NCBI GenBank assembly: GCA_949316235.1
Contig: OX438747.1
Coordinates: 32,274,601 to 32,338,600, forward strand
DNA from: Oegoconia quadripuncta
Lineage: Eukaryota; Arthropoda; Insecta; Lepidoptera; Autostichidae
Length of the DNA stretch: 64,000 bases
Reading direction: 5' to 3'
The notes under the pieces were generated by a model, which was not told where the DNA came from, did not search any database, and worked only from the letters and a program-made list of their open reading frames with translations. The position numbers were made by a program, and so were the translations under genes. Below, piece by piece: positions 44,405 through 56,400 of this stretch (within the stretch, counting starts at the first letter, position 1; each line of letters starts with the position of its first letter).

Positions 44405-47400
44405 AACCTAAGCCACCTTCTATTTCACTTAACTAATATGGCCTATCTTTATATATTTTATTTATATATTTATATATAGTTTGGTCGGTGGCAGGATATT
44501 TTAAATGTCCGCCTGGCTAGCTACCACCATCTTATCTAAATCTGCCGCCAAACAGCACTGTTAATAACTAAAAATAGGAAGGTGTAGGCTCGTTTCTCGA
44601 AGGTTCCAATGTCGTACTCGTTCGGGAATACCGCTGCAGGAAGTCCGTTCCACAGGGTGGTCGTACGTGGTAGGAAGTTTCTTGAGAAACGTACAGTGGT
44701 AGAGTTCCACTCATCTAGGTGATGTTTAATAAGAGTTGTTTAAAATTAAGTGGTAGAATGTAATCTATTAATAATTACAATGTTTTAACCGCCTCCGTGG
44801 CTCAATGTAAACAACATTGGGTTTACGATTCGAAAGTCGCGGGTTCGATCCCCAGCGGGGTACATGTTTAAGTACTCGGTAATATCCGCCTGGCTAGCTA
44901 CCACCATCTTATCTAAATCTGCCGCCAAGCGGCAATGTTAATAGCATTGTTATGTTCCGGTTGTCAGAGATAAGATAGCCAGTCCCCCAATTATTTGGGT
45001 TTCCGTGTCAGTACGCTTCCACCTTCGGCCGCATATTCACTTAACATCAGGTGTGATTGAGGTCAAGTGCTGACGCGTTGAGCATAAAAAAAAATGTCCG
45101 TTTTATCAATAATGTGAAATTCTCGGAAATAACCGTAATTAAAGCTATTTACAGATTATTTATAATTAGCTTTTGGAGTGCTACATATCTAAATGTAGTA
45201 CCCTGTTCTTCTCTCTTGCATTCGGTCGTTCAACACGCGAGCACAGCCGCCACATAGAAATGTATGTGGGAACGTGCCTGACTGTGTTGTTTTATTTTGA
45301 AAACCTAACCAGCACTGTCAATTGCCATACGACATATTGGCAGCAAATGCTGACGCCCAATTCCTTTGCCACAAATACATTTAAATATGCAAAATGTTAT
45401 ACCTACGAAATTTTCTGTATTTGTTGGCAATAAATACTTTTTCTTTCTCACATCTTTCACTACATTAAAATTAGAACAACACCTACTATCAGTGTAATTC
45501 TACTTCTTATTTTTGAGGATGGCAACCAGTCAACCTCACTGTCGAGGGACATTACTGCCAGTTTCGAGTGAAAAATTTTATTTCTCTTATTTCTTCAGTT
45601 TATATGTCAGTCTTAGTCAAAACAAGTAATTCGTCGTATACTTGGCGTATACAGAGTCTAGTCACGGTCAAGTCATTCTTCAGTAAAGTGGCAGAATGCT
45701 TTACAAAAGATTTTGGCGGCTTCTTGTGGGAACCCGAAAGCTCCGTTACGGACTTTAATTTACACTTCCTTTCACCTGTACACCAACACTAACGTTTGCT
45801 GCACAGTATTCTGCCATTATTAAGCTTCAAAAGTTAGAATGCACAAATTATAAGAATTATAAAGAAAAATGCAACTTCACTCGCCGAGATCGCGCAAAAA
45901 AGCCATCAGTGTAATTACCACATCAATCATTCAATAAAGCATCAATCAAGTGTGAAAAGCAGTTTCATTGTATCAGCGCTCCAACTACGCTTCAAATCAC
46001 GAGTCAAAAAAAAATCATTTAAGTTCGCTTACCGCCAGGCCTTCCGCCTCGACCTTGGCATTTGTGCTTAGCCAGCAGTGAGTTGGTGGAGAAGGTCTGC
46101 CAGCATTCACCGCATTTAACGTCCGGAACTGGCTGGGGTGTGGGCTGCTTCTTCTCCGGTTGCCTGCGAAGGTGACTTCAGTAAATATTGTTGCGTGATA
46201 GATACGACTTGTTTGGTGTAGTGGTTAGAAACTCTGACTGCTATACCAAAAGGTCGCGGGTTCGAGTCCCGCTAGCGGCATATGTTTGTATGATGTTTAC
46301 GGACATGTGTTCATTTATAATTATAATACAAAAAAATATATGTATTTGTGTAGTATATCAACCATCTGGTATCCACAACACAAACCTAGTTGCCTAGGCC
46401 CGTATTAATAAACCATTCTCAAGATTGAGACCAGTGTTGATTAATAAACTTTACTTGAGACCTGAAACGCACGTGCTTACTCAAGCAGTACTCACTTGAG
46501 AGATGCGCGGAGTTTCATATTAATAAACGAAACTCAAGACTATCATTAATTCGCCGCTGAGGCGAATACTTGAAAAGTGATCTCAGCTGAGTGGACGTTA
46601 AGATTGATGTATAAGAATTTGTAATAATGCTGTTGATGTAAATAAATAAAATAAAATATAAACATCGATGACTCGTGACATGAAAAATAAAATAAATGTT
46701 CGTATTCATCACACAAAAATTTACCCCTCGCGGGATTAAAGCCAGCAACCGTTGGTTTCGCTGACAGAGTCACTACCACTACACCAGTAGGTCCTCAAAT
46801 CTCACAGTTTGATATAAACAGATGGTAAGACAAGACTCACCGCGGAGCAGTGCAGGGATGCACGTGTCTCATGTGACTGCGCAAAGCAGACAGACCCTTG
46901 AAATGTTGCTTACATATGTGACACGTGTCTGACTTGAGACCCTCATTGACTAGCTTGGGGGTCTCTTTGGCCTCTGTAGGTGTCTCCTTGGCCTTTTTAC
47001 AGGCCGGTTTAGGGGCCTCCTTTATTGTCTTAGATGTCTCCTTTGCCGACCTTAGGAATTCCTGCGCAGGGAATTTCTGCAGTTTTACTGATAACCTGAG
47101 AATGAGAATAATAACAAGATAAGATTATTAAAAAAAAAATATTTGGGGCACTTCACCAATCGTCTAGTCCCAAACTAAGCAAAGCTTGTACTATGGATAC
47201 TAGATAACGGATAAACATACATAAATATTTATATAAACATCCATGACTCGGGAATAGATGTTCGTATTCATCATACTATACTAACATTTACCCCTCGCGG
47301 GATTCGAACCCGCAACCGTTGGTTTCGCTGACAGGGTCACTATCCACTACACCAATCGGTCGTCTGAATCTGAATGATAGATAAGACTAGATGTTTATTT

Positions 47401-50400
47401 ACTTTATTTTTTTGAAAAGATTGAGAGTCGCAATACTTTACGCTCTAGGTACAGATATAACTTATGCATGCCTCCGGGACCTTATAGCGACATTTATTAT
47501 AAAAGTTCTTATGTTACTGGGATATGAGGGCGGAGTGTAAGTTTTGTTTCGACTTAACTTTACTAACGCGTTCACGTTTACGTGACGATTTGTATGGAGA
47601 AATGTGCAGCGCCTCTAGCGGATAGTTTGCAAAACGATTTTATTCATAGGGACTTTTTTCGTAAACGCGAACGCGATGGTAAAGTTAAAAACGAGACAAA
47701 ACTTACACTTCGCACACAGAGTATACAACCATTTATTGTTGTGTTCCGGTTGTCAGAGATAAGATAGCCAGTCCCCCAAATGTGTTGGGAGTTTCCGGGT
47801 CAGTACGCTTCCATCTTCGACCTCATCTTCACTTAACATCAGGTGTGATTGAGGTCAAGTACCAACCCGTTATGCTTAACAAAAAAGTAAGGTATGAAGA
47901 TTTTACGAGAGCTTCCATCACACCGAATTCACCAGAATCGGTGAAGGACACTTCGCGAGATACGCTTGTCAGAAAAATCAGACGCTGTTGATTAGGTATT
48001 TTAAATATATTCGTGTATATCAATCAATTGGTATCCACAACACAAGCCTAGTTGCTTAGTGTGGAACTAGATGGCGTTGTGTGTATGTTCAAGAATATTT
48101 ATTATTATTATTATCCGACTGCTCTTAAACGGCGAAGGAAAACATCGTGAGAAAACCTACATGCCTACACAAAAAAAAAAAAAAATTCCATGGCATGTGA
48201 AGTCCCCAACCCATTGGGCCAGCGTGGCGGACTATGGCCCATGGGGATTTACTGACTGATGATGATTTAAAAACCAAAAAACCCGACAGTATTTTTTGTA
48301 TTCGGCAGGTACCATGGTAACATGGTTTCACGACGAAACGAATTACATCTTGCACTTCAAAATCGTTCCAGTCGTTTAGGCTACAGAAGGTAACATAGAA
48401 CATACATACACATACATACTAATGGAAAGTTGTTCGTAACAAAACGTAAAAAAATGCCTAGGTAAAGTGTGAAATAAATTATATTTTATACATTGCCTGA
48501 ACGTAGCCCTTCCATGGAATGCCTAGGTATTTGCTGATAACATATGCATAGAATGAAAGAATTACCCGATTTATTTTCGTTGACGACTACTTGAAAGTAC
48601 TCACTTGGGTTTCTTAGCTGGCATCTCGAGTTTCGTCAAGTCGAAGACCCTGGACCTTTTCGCTACCAGCAAACAATCGTCGCTGTCATCATCCTGCAAG
48701 AGACAATATTTATTCGAAAGAAAATTGGATCGCCGAAAATTCTGTGAGGTTCCATTTTGACGACTGGTTTCGTGGAACTACCCTATCAGCGAAACCGACA
48801 GTTGCGGGTTCGAACCCTGCGAGGGTCAAATCTTTGTATGACAAATACTAACGTTTGGTCAGCTGTATAGAACAAAATATAGGGTTATATTTTTGTCCTT
48901 AATTATCTATCATATCTATAACAGTAACTGAATTCGCAACAATACTTTAATTTAAACAGGTGAATTATTAAATTTGCCTACTAGGAGAATCCAAAAACTA
49001 GTATCATTATTGTTAAACACCTAATTATTTATTACCTAATATTATTAATTAATACCAAAAATGAGAATCTGTAATTGGCATGACTTTGGCTTGTAAAGGA
49101 CAACAGCACAGATCCATACATCTTTGGGCCAGTTTGTTGTCACTTCAATTAATAAATATAGTCTTGAACTCTTAGTATCAGACGTGCTAAAAACCTAACA
49201 CATATATTTTTAAAGGACTTTAGAAAAGAACAAAAGAGGTTTGAAATATGGTTTGGGGAACTTTGAAATTATATACTGGCAACATTAACCACATGCATTC
49301 TCACGCATGGAAACAAGATGCTAGGCCAAAGAAAAATTGTTTTTTCTTTTCAGAGTCGTCCGTCGCTCGCTCGCTGTTGCTGTTATCCCCATGGACGTAA
49401 CAGTTTAATTGTTACGTCCATGGTTATCCCTACTTAAATTATAACCTCACAGTCAAAAATGTCAGTTGTCACTTGTCTATTTTTTTTTTTTTTGGAAAGA
49501 ATTTAGTTTTTGTATAGTTTGTGAGCCAAAATGTTTTCTGAGAGCGATATTTTCAAATATTTCTTATAACTATACTAAGGTTCCAAAAATTCTTTTGAAT
49601 AGCTAAGTTGATAGTCTTTAGTACCGGCTTTTTTTAGGTGTACCTTTTATTAGGTGACAAAACACTGGCCCAAAAATGCGGATGTCTTTTTGTGTAATAT
49701 ATTTTATAATGATGCTGTTGATTCTGTATTACCAATAAAAAAAAATATAAAAAAAAAGTAGTCTGAAAAATGAACTATTTTCTAATTTTTTTTTCATCAA
49801 GCAGATTGAATAGGTAATCTGTTTGATCAGCAAATGAAGAGCAGGTGTTAATATCTATTTTTGGTAATGTTACTAACGTAGTTGCAATAAGTCATACTAA
49901 CCCACAGATCTTTGTTATTCTTTAATGAATATATGAATAGAATTATAGTAGTGTGATATGCTCCCAGAGGCAAACAAATCAATTTGGTTTTGTGGGGGTT
50001 AGCCTATAACAACCTACATGTATCTGTGTAAAGATAAATAATAATGAAACAATAAACAACCATCAAAATCAAAATCAAAAATTAAAATCAAAAATATTTT
50101 ATTCAATGTAGGATACAAAAGTATCACTTATTGAAAGTCAACATGTTATATTTTTTTTAAACTACATCGCTTCACAAGGTGTTATGGTTAGGGAGAAGAA
50201 GCGACAAGAAACTCCGCAAAAACACATCTTTTCAATTAGTTTCCATCTTTACAATAATATTACATTTTATATTACATATTACAAAACAATAGCAATTAAC
50301 ATAATGACCAGCTAACACCGGACCTCCTTATCGCCTAAATAATCATCTATCCTGTAATAACCCTTCTTACACAGAGTTTCTTTAATGTGGCGTTTGTGTG

Positions 50401-53400
50401 GATGTGCTAACCTTGCTAAGTCTAAATTGTGGAATTTCAATTTTATTTTTGTTTCTAGTATTCAAATTATGATTATCAGAAAGTTTGCGAAATAGGCATA
50501 TATTTTTGCGTACACAATCAATTAACAAATGACGAAAATATGACTGAAAATATAAGGTCTAACAAAATTAACCCGACAAACGTTGCAGAGTGTATGTATA
50601 GGTGTACCTATTACCACAAAGCGCATCCAACTTCCACCACAGAATAGATAAGAATTTGAACACTGAAAGATCTTCGAAGGAGTTTTTGTATTCGATTTAA
50701 AACTAACCTCGTATTTCTTGTTTGTCCTCGGAAAGGGCTTCAATGGCATGGGCTTTGCTTTCTCATTCCTCTTCTGTGGTTCCTGTTAAAAAAAAATATA
50801 TCTTTAAGCTTGGAGAAATACATTGAAAAGTATAATTAAGTAATTATTGGAGGTCACGTGTTTGTGAGAATCGGGCGTCTGAAAAAGGATAATAGATAAA
50901 TTTGATAGATTAAAAAAAAACGATTTACAATACAATACAAATACACTTTATTGTACAACAGAAAATATAGTTTCAGAAAAGTGGTAAGAATAGAATGTAC
51001 AATATGGCGACTTTATCACTAAAAGCGATCTCTTTCAGGTAACCTTTGGGTATAAGGACAGTGCATTTGAAATAGGTAGGTAATTGAGTTGGAACACGGA
51101 CAACATAGAACAATAATCTAACAAATAGAAAATTATACTATATGTCACGGATAGCGATAAATTAGCGACGGAATTAATAATTTCAAAAGTCACATGAATA
51201 CCATGGTGCGCGATTTTCTACAAGAAGTGAACCTGGTGGCGCTGGTATCACCGAAAATGGCGCGGTGACGACGTGACGACGATTCACTCTGCTAGCACTC
51301 ACTCTACTAGTACTCACTCTACTACTACTCTACAACTAGTCTTGAGTTGGCCTTTCCTTAAGACGCAAGTCGGGGACGTCTTAAGGAAAGGCCAACTCAA
51401 GACTAGGTACCCTAAACCGACGAGCATATATGAACAACTTCATGAGAGTGGAGGAAGTGCTCCATTCACCTGATTTTATTCACTCTTCTTTCGATGTCCT
51501 TCTCACACTTCCCATCGCTTGTAAACAGTGAACCCAAATACACAACTCATGCACTTGCTCCACTTATTATATTGGGGTTTTACCTATGAAATTGGAGTTT
51601 TTTTTCTTCGTGAATCATATGTACCAATTCCTGTGATATTCAAAGCTATATCCAAATTTGATTCTTATTTGGAAAATGGAATATTATTTCAATGTTTCAC
51701 GTGAAATATTTTTTTAATTTCTGGGCTAAATCACATAATAAAAAAAATTGAACAGAGCTCTTTTCATGTGCTTCCCATAATCATTTCTTAGATTCGCTGA
51801 ATCTTTTATAAAGTGGTTAATTTTAAAAATTAACGCTGCCTATACTTAACTTAATGTTATCCGATAATACACACAAAGTTTAGCTAAATTAGGATATGCC
51901 GTTCCCAAAAAAAAAATGTTTGTATGGAGAAAACAGTCTTAATGAAATTCTTCATACAAAACGTCAATTTCATATCTCGGGGAAAGGTTTTCCCTACCAA
52001 CACTACTATCTATATTCGCTTCGTATATCTCTTTCGTTATCCTCTCCACATGTCCAAACCATCTCAGAATAATTAAACCACGACGCCTACGACGTAATAT
52101 ATAATCCATCATTGACCGGAATCCTATTATCATTACCTGCTTCCCCAGAGCGCTGAGAGGCAGGTGGTCGCCCACAGCCGACTTCTGCCGGGTTTCCTTC
52201 ACCGCCGGGCTGATGGCTCGCTGACGAGTCGCGCGGACGGGCGGGCTGATAGCTCGCTGACGGGTCTCTCGGACGGACGGGCTGATAGCTCGCTGACGAG
52301 TTTCGCGGACAGGCGGGCTGATAGCTCGCTGACGAGTCTCACGGACAGGTGGACTGGTAGGTCGCTGACGAGCAAACGGCGAGCTACCCCGGAGTCGGCT
52401 TGAGCTCGACGTGCTGGACGACCTGGAGTTCCGGGTGTCCCGTGAGCTGGAGGTTCGGCTTTCGTTCTGAAACAAAGTTATTAATTAATTAGAGGGTGTG
52501 GGGGATAGCTTTACCCTTCTGCTTTAAATGTATGTGCGGATTCTTCCTAGACAAATCTGGCGAAAATAAAATCAGAGGATGCAAACGAGACATACCAGAG
52601 ACGCCTGGTTAGATGTGTTGACCATTTAAGTCTCGGAGCGACTGAATGATACTCTTATCAGTATTGTGTTTTGTAAAATGTATGTTCTCCTTTTGTACAA
52701 TAAAGTGTATTTGTATTGTATTGTAATGATTTTTTTTTTTTTGATCAGGATCGTTTGCTGACAGTCACGGGACTTTTTCAGCTTCACTGGGCGGGTGGGC
52801 GAGCGCGGGAGCGGGTCTGTGTGCAACAACACTGAATGATTTTTTTTTTTTTTGGCAGGAACGTTTGCTGATCGTCGCGGGACTTTTTCAGCTTCACCGG
52901 GCGGGTGGGCGAGCGCGGGAGCGCTCTGTCCGTCTCTTGCATACTCTTGCATTGCAACAGCACGAGATGCAAGTTTGCAACCGATGCCTAAGGGTGCCCA
53001 CGGGGGCTCGAACCTCGGCTTAGGGCGTTGCAGTGGGGAATTAACCTAACAGACTACCATCGCTTCGCAATGTGTATAGTCGGAGAGAATGAATTTTATT
53101 TCGAATTCTCATATTTACAATGTAACGCGCGGCGCACTTCGCGTCTATCAATTTTTAGATACCCAAACGCGACAATACCGGGACGACAGCCCCTTTTAAT
53201 TAAAATTAACAATACAAGCCGAGACAGGTTGAAACATGTTTTAACAGTTGCGAACAGAGGGGATTTCCCGATGCTGGATTGTAGGGCAAATGCTGGTGGG
53301 AGATCTCCTCTAAGACGGTTGGTAAACACGTACAATGATCATTTCTTACAATTTGACATATTTTCATTATTATATCACAGATTTAGGAGTTCTGTTATTA

Positions 53401-56400
53401 GAGAGTTATATGCCCCTAGCGGGATTCGAACCCGCGACCATTTGACATAGTAGCAGACTTTCTAACCACTACACCAAACAGGGTGTCGATTATGTAACTT
53501 CATCGGTATCGTCATCGATTACGTTGACCAATGAGAAGCCGTCAAATTATCGAGCGAACGATGAGTCAACCAATCACATGTCAGAACGTAACCGATGACG
53601 ATAACGATGAAATTATGGTCGTCAAATTTAACTAGTTCAAAGATTATTGCATCACAGGCCAGTGGTATTATTTTTAATAGCTTCAGAACACTTTAGGCAC
53701 TTACCTTAATTGGAAAAGCAGATTGAATCAACACTTGCAGCTCCCTATTCAAAGTCTTCCTTTCAGGCCTCTCACCACCGGCCTTCTTCTGCACTTCATT
53801 CTTATGAATAACACCTTTCTGCTCTTTCTTAATAGTTTCCGCTTGTTTAATGGGTCCCTTCATTAGGTTTTGCTTTTTAGATTTAGGTCCTGGCCTCTGT
53901 GAGGGTGGGTCCTCATCATCGGTGACGTAAACGGGCTCTCTTGCACTAAGTGTGGAAGAAGGCTGAAAGAATACAAAATTTGATACAGAACGGCACGACC
54001 ATTATCCCAAATGGGGTGGTCAGAGACATCCCAACCAAGCGTTTGTGTTCCAATTTTTTATAGTAAAAATAAAATCCGATGATTTAAAAGAAATCTGTTA
54101 TTTAGCGTAATGGAGGTGGGTGTGAATTACTGCGACACCCTCCTAGAATTATCACACATTGTATGTATGTCTTCGGAGTAGTTAGGTAGTTAAAGATGAG
54201 TTAGAAGGGGTTTAGTTATAAGTTAAAGAGTAGTTGAGTTGACACACCCGAATTATGAGCAAAAGGTTTATTGCTTACGTAAATTACAGTGTTTGGATAG
54301 CTTATTGTGACCGATCGAGACGGCGTAATTTCGTCGACTGTCCTTTTGTTTATATGCCAAGTAGGGCGCAAGCGCAGCACAAATAAAACTAACTTGTACG
54401 TAAACATAAAGTTACGTATATACTAACTATGTTCTTGAGCCCCACAACTCAGAAACACTACGTCTCTTTATATTCACTCGCACCTATACTATCACTCATT
54501 AATCACTATTTCAAGAGTCTGAAAATTGCTATTTATTTAATACTTTATGTTTCCTCTGGTTTAGGTTCCAAGTTGCTCTGCTCCTTAGGGGATAGCTGAA
54601 AATCAGTGTTTTGCTCAATGAGCAATCTAATACACTGAGCTATGACCCATTTGTACTGCTGCAGCACACACAATGCGTTAGTGTTACAATATTATGTTAT
54701 TGTTGTAAATGTGTTACCTTATTTGTGTATAAATATGTATGAGCTAAATGTATGTGTGTGACTGTGGAAACAAATAAAGGCTTTATCTATCTATTGTAAA
54801 TAGAAAATTTAACACCGTCTTAATATATTTAAATTACTTTAATTAAATGTAAGTGCACACTTTCAGAAACGAACTGGATAAATATTTAAAAATATAATTA
54901 GATGAAACAAAAGTGCATATATTTACATACATTATACACAAATCAGGTCAAAGCTGCTAGTGTATTAATAATAATAATAAATTATTGAAATTCCCACATC
55001 AAATTATCGTTATTTTTCGGCATTCAAATACAATAGAACCAACCCGTCTCTTTCCGTGGGTGTCGTAAAAGGCGACTAAGGGACTTTCCATCAAAAAACA
55101 TCTACAGTTTTCCACCTTTCAACGGCGATGGTCTCACCGCCTCTCACGTGTGTATTTCTGTATATTCCATAAGGTGAACCGTGGAACATCCACGGTCAAT
55201 CATTAAACTTTTAATGTTTGGATCACCCAAACACTTATGTTTGGGATATCTCTGACCACCCCATTTGGGATAAAGGTCGTGACATTATGTATGTATGTCA
55301 ATTATCGTTAGGTCCTTACCTATGAAATTGGCGTTTTGTATGAAGAATTTCATTAAGACTGTTTTCTCCATAAACACATTTTAGATTTTTTTTTGGGAAA
55401 GGCAAATCCAAATTTTGCTAAACTTTGTGTGTATTATCCGATAACATTAAATTAAGTATAGGCAGCGTTAATTTTTTAAAGTAACCGCTTCATAAAAGGT
55501 TGGTCTAAGAAATGATTATGGGAAGCACATGAAAAGAGCTCTGTTCAAATTTTTTTTATTATGTTATTTAGCCCAAAAATTTAAAAATATTTCATGTGAA
55601 ACCTTGAAATAATATTCCGTTTTCCAAATAAAAAACAAATTTGGATATAGCTTTGAAAATCGCAGGGATTGGTACATATGATTAACGAAGAAAAAAAACT
55701 CCAATTTCATAGGTGAAGACCCAATATTAGTTTTATTATAGTTTAGAAAAGTAACTAGAATAATGTAAGTAGAAATTTCAACAAATTCGCCAGCATTCAT
55801 TTAGAATTAGCAAAACCATTTCATGTAACAACACTCGCAGACATTTTATAAGTAATTGGGTGATGGAAGGGTGAAACAAACTACCAGACGAAATTGTTAT
55901 GGCATACAACGTTCAACAAATTGTTATGGCATACAACGTTCAACAAATTATTATGGCATACAATGTTCAACAACTTGTTATGGCATTACAACGTCAACAA
56001 ATTGTTATGGCATACAACGTCAACAAATTGTTAAGGCATACAACGTCAACAAATTGTTATAGCATACAACGTCAACAAATTGTTATGGCATACAACGTTC
56101 AACAACTTGTTATGGCATACAACGTCAACAAATTGTTATAGCATACAACGTCAACAAATTTAAAAACAGTATAGATAGATACTTAATAACTATTTAAAAA
56201 CCAGAAAAACCGCCAGCATATTATGTATTCACTCCAGGTATCAAGACGAATCTAACAACACCATGCACTTCAAAGTCGGTCAAAGACGCGTCAAACGAAC
56301 ATACTTACATATATCCATACACTAAAAAAACTTTACCACTCTCTTAAAAATAAAAATATGTTAACACAGACAAACTGAGACATTGAACTCGGATATAACC

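Noticed and set aside
52164..52403. Plus-strand ORF with ADSSLT repeats
   Set aside because: Antisense of the ZAD gene repeat exon.
55856..56141. Repetitive ORFs reading NCYGIQRS-type units
   Set aside because: Products of the 26/27-bp minisatellite; no start context or flanking exon.
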